From Oscillospiraceae bacterium (GTDB taxonomy: Bacteria > Bacillota > Clostridia > Oscillospirales > Ruminococcaceae), in assembly GCA_009780025.1 (NCBI GenBank), contig WRAV01000006.1:1-64000 (forward strand): DNA of 64,000 nt, read 5' to 3'. Each line of letters begins with the position of its first letter. The first letter of the stretch is position 1. This document shows positions 1-8,237 of this stretch, in pieces. Under the pieces are notes generated by a model, which saw only the letters and a program-made list of their open reading frames with translations, was not told where the DNA came from and ran no database searches. The position numbers and the translations under genes were made by a program.

Positions 1-10
1 CGGATACCAT

Positions 11-46
11 AGAAAACAGGTTGTGTTTACACAGCCTGTTTTCTAT
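11..46. terminator. Hairpin terminator at the recombinase remnant's 3' end
   Basis: A 10-bp perfect stem (agaaaacagg / cctgttttct) encloses a further short pairing. It is followed on the plus strand by a T-rich stretch. The stop codon of the minus-strand recombinase fragment lies inside it, so it could end transcription from either side. Confidence 0.5.
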
Positions 47-419
47 TTTCTTTGCCAAAAGATTTGTGCAGCTTCTTACGCATTTCAACGTCCGGCAAAT
101 CGACTTCCCCGATGAAGTTGAAATGCACTTCCACCTTTTGCTCCAGCTTCTCGCCAATGGCGGCGGGTTCCCGATGGTGGACAACAATGTGGTGGATAAA
201 CTCACGCAAAATAGCGGGCGTTAGTTCACTGACGCGAGTGTACCTCTGCACAACCTTTAGAAAGTCATTGACATCCATCTCATGCGACAACTCTTCTTTT
301 ACGATAGCATCCAAGTGGCGTATCTGCTCACGCAGAATATCGTACTCCTCTTGGTAGTTGTGCAGCAATTTCTGATACTGGCTATCCGGAAGCTTATCAA
401 GCGCATGATCTTCAGACAA
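27..419 (-). pseudogene. C-terminal remnant of a large serine recombinase
   Basis: About 130 codons match the C-terminal region (coiled coil plus DUF4368-like tail) of the large serine site-specific recombinases found on clostridial integrative elements. The signs are a helical stretch resembling KLPDSQYQKLLHNYQEEYD, the phrase ILREFIHHIVVH, and a tail reading VEVHFNFIGEVDLP. The resolvase catalytic domain and the zinc-ribbon/recombinase domain are absent. An in-frame TGA lies just upstream and the only possible start is TTG, so this is not a functional gene. It probably marks the edge of a decayed integrative element together with the relaxase-like tail at 4.3-4.7 kb. The identification comes from remembered family features, not a search. 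Confidence 0.7.
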
Positions 420-832
420 CGTTTGTCAAGGAGGTTTGGTCTAATTTCTGAAAATATTTTTGTCACTACAAAATTATCCAAGAGCTTACAACAATTATTG
501 ACATTCTATCTGATTAGCGTTATACTGATTGTAAGTTACAAAGGCTCCAAAGAAAAGGAGCCGCATGGCCGCTGCAAGTGCTGGTAACACTTATAGCGGG
601 CAAAGGTGGGCGCTGTTTAGACATACACCCTTGCACTTCCACACGGCAAAATCATTATACAACATCTCAATGATTTTTTGCAAGTGATTGGAGGATAACG
701 CCATTTTTCGGCGCGTGTAAGGGTTGACCACCCTTATGCGCGTCTCTTTCTTTTCGGAGCTTTTGAATAGGCTTGGTGGAGCCGCTTCGCGGCGGCTTCA
801 CTAGCCAAATCAAAAGCGAAAGGTAGTGCAGC
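420..832. other. Gene-free stretch between recombinase remnant and AbrB gene
   Basis: No convincing gene is visible. The stretch holds a near-consensus promoter (498-526), a 6-bp GGCTCC hairpin at 543-562, and a 13-base aaaggtgggcgct string at 602-614. That string recurs as the ribosome binding site of the gene at 5205, but no open frame follows it here. A GC-rich hairpin (agccgc-ttcg-cggcggct) sits near 780-797. Confidence 0.5.
498..526 (+). promoter_or_regulatory. Near-consensus sigma-A promoter
   Basis: TTGACA, a 17-bp spacer, then TATACT. This is the best -35/-10 match in the window. It points toward the AbrB-like gene 300 bp downstream but could also drive a short RNA that includes the GGCTCC hairpin. 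Confidence 0.6.
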
Positions 833-1141
833 ATGACAGAACAAAAAGCTGTAACACGGTCAATGGATAACCTCGGGCGCGTCGTCATACCCGGCGATAT
901 CCGTGAAGCGTTAGGGTGGGGCATCGGTACAAAATTAGAAGTAACAATAAGTGACATTACTGTAAAAACAGTGATAATACGCGAAATTTCGCCTTGTTGC
1001 TCATTGTGCCGTGTAGAGTCCGAAAATCTGATGAAGGTTGAGAAGGGCTATATATGCCCGCTCAGCCTTCGCTTGCTTTCTTTCAATTTTGCATATTCAA
1101 ATTCGAATTTTCAAAATTTTTGCAAATATATTAACAAATAA
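833..1141 (+). CDS. AbrB/SpoVT-type transition-state regulator with degenerate zinc ribbon
   Basis: Residues 8-45 form an AbrB swapped-hairpin DNA-binding domain (SMDNLGRVVIPGDIREALGW, then GTKLEV). Typical clostridial relatives follow this with a CxxC...CxxC zinc ribbon. Here the first pair is present (CSLC) but the second reads ICPLS, so the last cysteine is lost. About 25 residues of low-complexity tail follow. A GAAAGG sequence precedes the ATG at a reasonable distance. The gene sits in a mobile-element remnant, which suggests a cargo or element-control regulator. Known AbrB proteins repress stationary-phase genes; the target here is unknown. The altered tail may mean the gene is decaying. 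Confidence 0.7.
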   Translation: MTEQKAVTRSMDNLGRVVIPGDIREALGWGIGTKLEVTISDITVKTVIIREISPCCSLCRVESENLMKVEKGYICPLSLRLLSFNFAYSNSNFQNFCKYINK

Positions 1142-1154
1142 TACCGAAAAAATA

Positions 1155-1183
1155 TTGAAATATCACTATTATTATGATACAAT
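1155..1183 (+). promoter_or_regulatory. Promoter for the two-gene membrane operon
   Basis: TTGAAA, 17-bp spacer, TACAAT. It lies in a very AT-rich stretch about 170 bp before the start of the 709-aa membrane protein gene, so the transcript would have a long leader. Confidence 0.5.
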
Positions 1184-1352
1184 TTACAGCGCGATTGAAT
1201 ACGACATTTTTGTTAATTGCAATATTTGGGTGAATTTTACAAAAAATGCAAAAGGGAAATTATGACAGATATTGTAGTGGTATACACTTTAAAACGCATT
1301 CAAGATTCCAACATGCTTTTGATTGGGTTAATATTGCAAAGGGGTGTGCGAC

Positions 1353-3482
1353 ATGACAGCTTGGATAAAGAGAATTTGGGAGCGCATACAACAATATATT
1401 AAAGCAATATTATCTTTTTTTCTCATACCACTCATACCACTTGTTTCAATTGGTGCTTTAGTAAAAGCAGCGTTTTTATCTTTTTCGAAGGCAACCATTG
1501 ATTTTTCAAACAATAGCACTGAACATGCAAAAAAAATAGGAGATTTTTTTACGCTTGGTCGATTTCCCAGTGTGAATCGTAGGCGATCTGAACGACTAAG
1601 GCGAAGACTGTTTTCTGCCAAAGACGAAACTTTTCTTAATACAAAAATGCATTACATTGTAATGTTTGCAACTTTGGGGTTGCAAATGATTGCTGTGTTT
1701 ACAACATTCCGTGGGGCGATGGTTTTCTTTGAAGGCATACATTGGACAGCGCCTCTTTTCTTTACAGCCGTGTTAGTATTCATGTTTTGGGTAATGGCAA
1801 ACACCGCATTCAGTAAGCGCCGAAGACTGCGTTCAAGAGGAATATTACTGGCGATCCTTTTCGTAATAACCACTTTTTTATCTTATGTGGGAATATCAAA
1901 CGCAGTGATACGTCCACAGGACAGATATCATCAACAATATGAATTATTTGCTGTAGACTACAATCGACTGCTTGAATTACTCGTCATAGAAACTCCCACT
2001 TCAGATTATGCCCGGTATATCAACAACATATATAATGATGTTAGCCTTTTGATTTCACTAGCTGAAAGAGAAATTTACAGCTTAAACGAAGCAATTGCAG
2101 TAACTATTCAGCCTTCCTTTCCTGGGTATGGCACTGATCCCGAGACAGGGGCTATCATTAGTAGGCCTGTACCAAACCCATATTTTGGCGATGCGCTAGA
2201 GCGGAGAAATCAAAACATCGCCAGACGAAATAGTATCGCGGCAATTCTTGACACGGCTAATCCAATAAACCCTTTGGAAAACAATCCAAATTTTGTAGCA
2301 GAAGTGGGACGTCTAGTGACTGAACCTGATCGAAGAGCTGCATTAGCTGCCCTTGAAGAAAACTTCACAAATGAATTTCAGAATTACGCCGATACAGTGA
2401 GACTACATAATAGCTTGCAAGGCCTCATCGGAAGTTATCCGTTGGAAGAATTTTCACCAACGCTTCGAGATGTTTTAAGTGCAGCGTTAGTTGGCTGGAA
2501 CATGAGTGATTATTTGAGCGATTTGGAGCTGATTCCTTTTGTTTCAACTACTCCTGCTAATGAATCAGAACCCGAAGATAGTATTGCGCAACGAGCAAGA
2601 GAAGAAGAAATTCGGCGTGGGGCACCTAGAGAAGCATATCCGCATATAGATGCGATATACAGTTTTCTATTGCAAGGCACAGAATCTCCGGTTTTATCAG
2701 AATTGATTTACCATGAATTAAGAAATGAGGTCGAGCTGCGCTATGCAGGCATCCAGCGAACGGTTAATGCTTTGCCAGAAGAATTTAGAAGCGCTGAAAT
2801 CATAGATGCAAGCGAAAATTTGACTGATGCAAAAGAGGACTTGGACTCGAATTTGCAAAGCCCTTTTGTTTTTGCTATTTCTAGGTTATCATCGTCTGAA
2901 CGGACGGGGCTGGATATTATTATACTTCTTGTTGCCATCGTTGTAGATGGACTTACAATGCTCATTCCACTTACTGCAGAAAAACGTCGCGACTCTGTTT
3001 TGTTTACAGAATCTTCCAATGATCTTAGAGCCGATCAAGAGGATATTTTGGAAAAAATGTTGCTTTCAATTTTTATGCAGGTATCAAACACTGATAGAAA
3101 TGGTGATTGGTCACTTGACAAGGAGAACGAGATGTTTAGAGATATGCTGAAGAAAGTTAGCGATTATATCAACAGCTTTAGTGCGTCTCCATGCACACAA
3201 CTTTTGGGATACCCTATAAGAAAAAAAGTTGATTTGGATAATCCCTCAGAAGCTGATGGCGGGCTCCCTGGATTAACAACACTTTTATTAGAAATGGGAT
3301 ACATCAAATACGTATCAACATGGGAGTACAGTAAATTGGAGAAAGACTACCATGCTAACGGGGAAGTTTGGAAAGATAATGATAGTAAAGACGAGAACCC
3401 TCGCAATGGGTATTATTTGATGAAGAGACAATTTGTGATGTGGATGAATGACAATCAGCTTTCTTTCTTTTCCAAACTATAA
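1353..3482 (+). CDS. Uncharacterised multi-pass membrane protein (709 aa)
   Basis: I do not recognise a family. Several hydrophobic segments are visible: one at about residues 13-40, a cluster at about 100-185 (two or three helices), and one near 515-535 (DIIILLVAIVVDGLTMLIPL). Between them is a long, mostly helical soluble stretch of some 320 residues. The C-terminal 170 residues look soluble and cytosolic. The ATG at 1353 is preferred because AAAGGGG sits 8 bases upstream; the GTG at 1344 overlaps that site. The gene ends 13 bp before a second membrane gene that has its own strong AAGGAGG site, so the two form an operon. Codon use is AT-rich. An integrative-element cargo function is possible but unproven. 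Confidence 0.75.
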   Translation: MTAWIKRIWERIQQYIKAILSFFLIPLIPLVSIGALVKAAFLSFSKATIDFSNNSTEHAKKIGDFFTLGRFPSVNRRRSERLRRRLFSAKDETFLNTKMHYIVMFATLGLQMIAVFTTFRGAMVFFEGIHWTAPLFFTAVLVFMFWVMANTAFSKRRRLRSRGILLAILFVITTFLSYVGISNAVIRPQDRYHQQYELFAVDYNRLLELLVIETPTSDYARYINNIYNDVSLLISLAEREIYSLNEAIAVTIQPSFPGYGTDPETGAIISRPVPNPYFGDALERRNQNIARRNSIAAILDTANPINPLENNPNFVAEVGRLVTEPDRRAALAALEENFTNEFQNYADTVRLHNSLQGLIGSYPLEEFSPTLRDVLSAALVGWNMSDYLSDLELIPFVSTTPANESEPEDSIAQRAREEEIRRGAPREAYPHIDAIYSFLLQGTESPVLSELIYHELRNEVELRYAGIQRTVNALPEEFRSAEIIDASENLTDAKEDLDSNLQSPFVFAISRLSSSERTGLDIIILLVAIVVDGLTMLIPLTAEKRRDSVLFTESSNDLRADQEDILEKMLLSIFMQVSNTDRNGDWSLDKENEMFRDMLKKVSDYINSFSASPCTQLLGYPIRKKVDLDNPSEADGGLPGLTTLLLEMGYIKYVSTWEYSKLEKDYHANGEVWKDNDSKDENPRNGYYLMKRQFVMWMNDNQLSFFSKL

Positions 3483-3495
3483 GGAGGAACTCTAA

Positions 3496-4209
3496 ATGGA
3501 AATGGAATATCCCCTTAATTACGCAGAGATTGATCCTCGTTTCATTGAAGATTTCCTCGGCCGTGCAGAAAATCTTTTTGTAATTACTGTAGTTTTTGCT
3601 TTCATGGGCCTTGCGGTTGTTATTAGCTTGAACACTGTAAAAAGGGATTTTGGAGAAATTACGCGCGAGCCGGCTTGGAAAAAAATACCTAACGCTATGG
3701 CTGGCGAGCTGTTCTCAATTTTTGCTTTGGTATTTATGTTACATAGAGCTATGCAGATCCGTGTAGCAGTAATCTGTGGTTTAGTGGCTTTGTTTTTATC
3801 TGTAAGCAGTTGGTATCTAAATCGTTATGGGATAAGATTCAGCAGAAGGAAAAATACGGTGGAGTCAGAAAACCTTGAAGCCTCCCCGACCCCCCCCCCC
3901 AAAAAAGTCTCAGAAAACCCTGTGTTTGCTTATACATTGAGTATACTCTCGACATTAGCTATTTGCGCTTTTGGATTCTACGCAGTTATCTCTATTGTAT
4001 TCAACGTAATTATTATAAATATCCAGATACAGGGGTTCCCTGACGAATCCCTGCTTGAGGTTTTGCGTCTTTGGGATATATTAATTACTGCCGTAGCATC
4101 AATCTCTGTGATTGTCTTTGGTTCACGTCTTCTTATTGAAATGACCACTGAAATCAAAGAAACGAGTAATCGTGCCGTTGCAAAAGTTAAAAAACGACTA
4201 ATGCGATAA
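3496..4209 (+). CDS. Uncharacterised membrane protein (237 aa) with a poly-C tract
   Basis: Four or five hydrophobic helices are visible: about 30-52, 75-88, 90-107, 148-172 and 193-215. A charged stretch follows the third. An AAGGAGG ribosome site lies 8 bases before the ATG. The middle of the gene holds 11 C followed by 6 A, coding a short proline/lysine linker (TPPPKK) between the two membrane halves. Slippage in that tract would frame-shift the second half, so on/off switching is conceivable. No family is recognised. It is the second gene of the operon with the 709-aa membrane protein, and the two products probably act together in the membrane. Confidence 0.7.
   Translation: MEMEYPLNYAEIDPRFIEDFLGRAENLFVITVVFAFMGLAVVISLNTVKRDFGEITREPAWKKIPNAMAGELFSIFALVFMLHRAMQIRVAVICGLVALFLSVSSWYLNRYGIRFSRRKNTVESENLEASPTPPPKKVSENPVFAYTLSILSTLAICAFGFYAVISIVFNVIIINIQIQGFPDESLLEVLRLWDILITAVASISVIVFGSRLLIEMTTEIKETSNRAVAKVKKRLMR
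3890..3906 (+). repeat. C11-A6 homopolymer tract inside a coding region
   Basis: Eleven consecutive C are followed by six A, inside the open frame of the 237-aa membrane protein. Tracts of this length are classic slipped-strand sites, so the frame may vary between cells. It may also be a sequencing length error. Confidence 0.85.
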
Positions 4210-4282
4210 ATTTCGAAGACATAGCCTAAATCTAAATAAATTCAGAAAATAACTATTGGCACGTTAGTGCAGCTAATATAGC

Positions 4283-4711
4283 TTACCGTTCTATATCTTT
4301 TGACTTATCCGGCTGATCCCTGCGCCTTTCACCGCTCATAATATCGTAAACACCGTGCCGGATTTTCTCGGCTTCGGCAACTTCATTTTTCAGCGCATGA
4401 TAATCGCGTGTAAGCGATTGCTTGTCGGCGATCAGTCTTGCACGTTTTTCTTTCCACTTCGTAATCGGTGGCAATTTCTTGGGATCAAACCGCCCCTGCA
4501 AAACATCCCGCAAATATCGCTCAGCAGATTCATAAAGCGTAAGTTGTGGACGATGCACCTCGTAAAACTCGTTGGCGGCGTCAAGGGCTTTCTGCGCTTT
4601 GCCTTTTGCGCCCCATCCCTTATATGCTTCAAGTTGTGCTGGCTGATATTCGCCCGAGCATCCCGCCAGTATTAGTATGACCACTAAGGTAGCAAGGATA
4701 AGCTTACTCAT
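4283..4711 (-). CDS. Lipoprotein signal fused to a relaxase-like C-terminal segment
   Basis: The first 20 residues are a lipoprotein signal (ILATLVVILILAGCSG, lipobox LAGC). From about residue 28 on the sequence is a charged helical stretch (LEAYKGWGAKGKAQKALD ... LTLYESAERYLRDVL ... LPPITKWKEKRARL ... EKIRHGVYDIM). I recognise this as resembling the C-terminal tail of relaxase/mobilisation proteins on clostridial integrative elements. If so, decay of an element has placed a relaxase tail behind a signal peptide. The signal and tail are in one frame with no stop. Whether the product is exported or the gene is junk is unknown. It points away from the membrane operon and ends 73 bp from it. Confidence 0.55.
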   Translation of the reverse strand: MSKLILATLVVILILAGCSGEYQPAQLEAYKGWGAKGKAQKALDAANEFYEVHRPQLTLYESAERYLRDVLQGRFDPKKLPPITKWKEKRARLIADKQSLTRDYHALKNEVAEAEKIRHGVYDIMSGERRRDQPDKSKDIER

Positions 4712-4909
4712 AGTGTATCTCCCTCAAATCAAGCCTTAAAGGCTTGTTGCTAGTTGGTCTGTTTATTGCTATTGTAGCAAAGTTGATGTGGCGGTGCAAT
4801 ATAATGTTGGTGCAAACCGCACAAAGTATTTTCATCCATTATAGGCATCTAACGAGCCGCAAGCGAGGCGCGGTGGCACCCTCTCGCGTATTTTGCTTGA
4901 TTTGGCGCT

Positions 4910-4976
4910 GCCCCAATATCCCGAAATTGCCCCGCGTTGCGGAGCGGCTACGCGGCCAGTTGGCCACTATTAAAAT
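4910..4976 (+). repeat. 70-bp dispersed repeat, left copy
   Basis: This copy starts gccccaatatcccgaaa, shares an exact 15-base core (ccccgcgttgcggag) with the copy at 7960-8030, and ends cactattaaaat. The copies are diverged on both sides of the core but align along their whole length in the same orientation. They flank the duplicated-domain/flotillin pair. Confidence 0.6.
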
Positions 4977-5000
4977 TTCGGATTTGTCTGTTTTGTTAAA

Positions 5001-5040
5001 TGGTGACAACAGCTCAAGAACAACTTGTCATTTGTCACCA
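5001..5040. promoter_or_regulatory. Inverted repeat, possible operator
   Basis: TGGTGACAA and TTGTCACCA lie 22 bases apart, with an extra TTGTCA between them. The element is upstream of the 387-aa gene. Its size suits a dimeric repressor site, but no regulator can be assigned. Confidence 0.35.
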
Positions 5041-5204
5041 CGCACCATGAAAGTGCGACTTGGGGTATCCAAATAGAGTTGAAAAAAACGTCTGTATGTG
5101 GTATCCTGAGCAGGTGGAAAACTTGAAGCGTATAACCCACTTAAAGCTTTGTGCTCTGCGGCTCCAGCCGCTTAACGATTTACGTGGTAATAAAGGTGGG
5201 CGCT

Positions 5205-6368
5205 ATGATTAAACTTGCACTACAAAACTCTTGGCAACCCGAGGATGACCTAAGCGCAATCGTTGACAAATGGATTGCTGAAGAGAACGCAAAGATTCCG
5301 GCAGAGGTCCGGGAGAACCTACGCGAGTATTTCCCACATATCGGCATCTCTCCCGACGAGGCGGACCTAATACCGGCAAGTGTTGCACACCACATCACTA
5401 TGCACTCTTTAACCTACCGCAAATATCTCAATAGCCAAAATAAAAGTATCTTTGAGAAAGAGTTCTTTGTGCGCCTGCAAGCATTATATACTATATTAGA
5501 TTTTTACACTGCGTTTGTAGAGACGGTGTCAATTACTAAACGCGCGAATGTTCTTTGCCTAAAATTAATTTCGATAAAAGTCAAATCAGGCTTGCTTGAA
5601 GAAAAATCAAACCTAATGCCAAAGACAAGGGCGGACGAGGAACTGCTGACGCTACTTGTAGAAATAGAGAATTCGTTGCTCGCGTTCGAAAGTATTGTGC
5701 CGGTAGAAACCGTGAAATACATAGGCCATGTCATCTATCAAATCCCAAGTGATACCCTCTCAACTTATCGCACTGTAGAGGAATTAGTTCAGCTCTCAGA
5801 CCTAAAGAAACAAGCGGAAGAGCTCTTTGGTAGATACGGATATATACAAACTGGAAGAAGTACGTTTGTATCAAAACATGATAAAAAGCAAAGCGAATCA
5901 GAGAATACTAACCTTGAAGCCTACACTTTCAAACAAAGATTTTTGGTGCGTTTGCAAGCACTGTACATCCTTCTAGAATTCTATACTACATTCATTGAAT
6001 CGTTGATAGTTGCAAAGCGTACAAACGACTTCTATTTAAAATCGTTCTCCATCAAAGTCAAACCAGACTTGCCCGAAAAAGAAGTGACTCTGTGCCCAAA
6101 AACAAAAGAAGAAGAACAAATGCTTGCGTTTCTTGTGGAAATAGAGAAGTCCCTGCGTTTGTTTGAAAATGTTATGCCGGTGGAGATTGCAAGATACATC
6201 GATTACGACATCTACCAGATTTCGGGCGACAGTCTATCTACCTATAGCATCGCGGCAGAGATGTTCGGGTTATTAGACCTAAAGAAGCAGGCAGAAGGTT
6301 TTTTTGCACATATGGGTAAATCTGAAAAAAGCAAAGACTCGCTCGCACCGGAAAGGGGTGAAAACTGA
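5205..6368 (+). CDS. Uncharacterised protein with a tandem duplicated 130-aa domain
   Basis: The protein is 387 aa from ATG 5205, chosen for its AAAGGTGGG site. The upstream extension in the ORF track has no ribosome site. After an 85-residue N-terminal region come two homologous units starting near residues 87 (FFVRLQALYTILDFYTAFVE) and 246 (FLVRLQALYILLEFYTTFIE). Each runs through a KVK...PKT segment, a (F/L)LVEIE(N/K)SL helix, a PVE segment and a DLKKQAE helix. No signal peptide or membrane span is visible, so it should be cytosolic. I do not recognise the family. It lies 54 bp upstream of a flotillin gene, probably in one operon, so a scaffold or partner role at the flotillin-organised membrane is a reasonable guess. 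Confidence 0.75.
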   Translation: MIKLALQNSWQPEDDLSAIVDKWIAEENAKIPAEVRENLREYFPHIGISPDEADLIPASVAHHITMHSLTYRKYLNSQNKSIFEKEFFVRLQALYTILDFYTAFVETVSITKRANVLCLKLISIKVKSGLLEEKSNLMPKTRADEELLTLLVEIENSLLAFESIVPVETVKYIGHVIYQIPSDTLSTYRTVEELVQLSDLKKQAEELFGRYGYIQTGRSTFVSKHDKKQSESENTNLEAYTFKQRFLVRLQALYILLEFYTTFIESLIVAKRTNDFYLKSFSIKVKPDLPEKEVTLCPKTKEEEQMLAFLVEIEKSLRLFENVMPVEIARYIDYDIYQISGDSLSTYSIAAEMFGLLDLKKQAEGFFAHMGKSEKSKDSLAPERGEN

Positions 6369-6422
6369 TTGAATCTGCTCTGACGTTCAAACAAAGCATA
6401 ATAAAGCAAAGGGGAGTGTACT

Positions 6423-7889
6423 ATGGATATGATTCTTGATTCATCACTGTCGTGGATTGCGATACCTGTAGCCTTAATAATTCTAGTTTGCTTGTTGGGC
6501 TATGTTAAATCTCCACCCGATAAGGCTATTATTATTTCTGGCTTGCGCAGAAAGCCTAAAATGCTTATCGGTAAAGCCGGGGTCAGGATTCCATTCTTAG
6601 AAAGAACCGATAGCTTGTACTTAAAGCAGGTTACAGTCCCTGTAATTAGCAGATCCATTCCGACAAAAGACTTTATCAATGTAAACATTGACGCGGTCAT
6701 CAAAGTCCGCATCTGCCCGGAGTCTGATACTTTGGACCTTGCAATGAAAAATTTCCTGAACAAGAGCCCAGAAATGATTATTCAAGATTTGCAAGATTCG
6801 CTTCAAGGCAATATGCGAGAAATCGTAGGTAGCCTGTCGCTGGAAGAGCTCTCGCAAAACAAAGAGAGATTTAGTGCGGAAATCAAAAACGCTGCTGACG
6901 CAGACATGAAAGCGCTAGGCGTTGAGATTGTCACCTGCAATATTCAAAATGTTACAGACGACCAAAAGCTGATTGAAAATCTGGGAGCGTATAACACAGC
7001 GGAGATTACAAAAAAAGCTTCTATTGTTAAGGCCAAAGCCAAAAGAGATATTCAAGTCGCAGAGGCTGGCGCTGCCAAAGAAGCGAATGATGCGCGTGTA
7101 GCTGCCGATTTGGAAATCGCCCAAAAGAACAACGAACTCGAAATTAGACAAGCAGAACTTAAGAAAGTATCTGATACGGAAAAAGCAAAGGCAGAAGCTG
7201 CATTCAAGATTGAGCAAGAAAGCCAGCGTAAAACCATTGAAGCTGCATCTGTTGATGCTGAAATTGCGAAATCTGAGCGTGAGGTCGAACTCAAAGAAAA
7301 AGAAGCGTTGGTTAAGGAACGTGCGCTCAACGCAGAAGTTCGCAAGCAAGCGGACGCCGACCGCTATCGGAAAGAACAAGAAGCTGAAGCTGAATTATTT
7401 AAGAGAACTCAAGATGCAGAGGCGAAAAAGATTGAAGCGCAAAAAGAAGCTGAAGCTATCAAGCTTCGTGGCGAAGCTGAAGCCGATGCGATTAGAGCCC
7501 GTGGTATAGCAGAAGCAGAAGCTATTAGAGAAAAAGCGGAAGCTATGAAACAATATGGCGATGCCGCAATCATCGAAATGATTGTTAATAGGCTCCCCGA
7601 GATTGCAAAGCATGTTGCAGAACCTATGTCTAGAATTGACAAAGTTACTATCTTTGGTGGCAATGGCCAAGGAATATCTGGGATGACTGAAAATATTCCA
7701 CTTGCTATGGCTCAGGCATTCAATACTGTAAAGGCAGCAACGGGTGTAGACCTTGGAGAAATAGCAAGAGCTGAGACTTTTGAAGGGAAAACCACTAGAA
7801 ATATTAATTTCACAGGCATACCCGAAAGCGTTATTCAGCAAGCAATGAATGATGAAAGTGGAGTTCAAACAGAGTTGGAAACGCTATAG
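6423..7889 (+). CDS. floT: Flotillin-like SPFH-domain membrane scaffold protein
   Basis: A membrane anchor at about residues 8-27 is followed by an SPFH/band-7 domain (about 30-190). A long Ala/Glu/Lys-rich coiled coil with repeated EAEA/AEA units (about 190-390) comes next, then a conserved tail with the flotillin phrase VTIFGGNGQGI. Length (488 aa) and order match Bacillus FloT/YuaG. Flotillins organise ordered membrane microdomains and help assemble membrane complexes. The usual NfeD-type partner is not visible; an unknown duplicated-domain protein precedes it instead. The symbol is given by family resemblance. Confidence 0.85.
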   Translation: MDMILDSSLSWIAIPVALIILVCLLGYVKSPPDKAIIISGLRRKPKMLIGKAGVRIPFLERTDSLYLKQVTVPVISRSIPTKDFINVNIDAVIKVRICPESDTLDLAMKNFLNKSPEMIIQDLQDSLQGNMREIVGSLSLEELSQNKERFSAEIKNAADADMKALGVEIVTCNIQNVTDDQKLIENLGAYNTAEITKKASIVKAKAKRDIQVAEAGAAKEANDARVAADLEIAQKNNELEIRQAELKKVSDTEKAKAEAAFKIEQESQRKTIEAASVDAEIAKSEREVELKEKEALVKERALNAEVRKQADADRYRKEQEAEAELFKRTQDAEAKKIEAQKEAEAIKLRGEAEADAIRARGIAEAEAIREKAEAMKQYGDAAIIEMIVNRLPEIAKHVAEPMSRIDKVTIFGGNGQGISGMTENIPLAMAQAFNTVKAATGVDLGEIARAETFEGKTTRNINFTGIPESVIQQAMNDESGVQTELETL

Positions 7890-7959
7890 TGCAAATCTTA
7901 AGCAAGGCAGCCTGGCGCCTCACTGCGCCAATCTGCACTCGCTTGCTGGTGGCGGACTC

Positions 7960-8030
7960 GCCCCAGACCCCCGAGATATCCCCGCGTTGCGGAGGTCGGC
8001 TGCACAGCCCAGCTTGACTAATATTGAAAC
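7960..8030 (+). repeat. 70-bp dispersed repeat, right copy
   Basis: This is the second copy of the element at 4910-4976, in the same orientation, with the identical core ccccgcgttgcggag and similar flanks (gccccaga..., ...ctaatattgaaa). Together the copies bracket a 3-kb two-gene module. Confidence 0.6.
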
Positions 8031-8069
8031 CACAAAACGTCCCGCCAGACGCAACTAATCTAGTTTGGC

Positions 8070-8110
8070 AAAGAAGAAACACCGCATTTTTAGCGGTGTT
8101 TCTTCTTTTT
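8070..8110. terminator. Strong bidirectional rho-independent terminator
   Basis: A perfect 16-bp stem (aaagaagaaacaccgc / gcggtgtttcttcttt) with a 7-base loop. It is A-rich on one side and T-rich on the other, so it can work on both strands between convergent genes. Confidence 0.85.
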
Positions 8111-8237
8111 GCTATTATGAAATTTCTTGTGCTTTGTGCCCCAAGTTCATTCAGGTGATTGTGTGGGCTTCTTTGTCCTTGCTTCACGAAATAAACATTA
8201 AGCTTTAAATTGCAAGCTGCCCCCGTTGTGCCTACAC

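Larger units (their letters stand above)
4712..5204. other. Long gene-free stretch before the duplicated-domain gene
   Basis: No credible gene is visible; the 110-codon frame at 4744 has no ribosome site or family features. The stretch holds one copy of a 70-bp repeat (4910-4976) and an inverted repeat (5001-5040), and ends with the AAAGGTGGG ribosome site of the next gene. Confidence 0.5.
7890..8237. other. Intergenic region with repeat copy and terminator
   Basis: No gene is visible. The region contains the right copy of the 70-bp repeat and a strong bidirectional terminator between the flotillin gene and the convergent aminotransferase gene. Confidence 0.5.

Noticed and set aside
1262-1402. 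46-codon frame with AAAGGGAAATT before its ATG, overlapping the start of the 709-aa gene
   Set aside because: It could be a leader peptide, but its second half only reads the other gene out of frame and it has no recognisable features.
4744-5076. 110-aa plus-strand frame
   Set aside because: No ribosome site, composition shifts along the frame, and it runs through the dispersed repeat.
7395-7868. Phe/Ser/Cys-rich minus-strand frame opposite the flotillin gene
   Set aside because: It is the antisense shadow of the Glu/Lys/Ala coiled coil.
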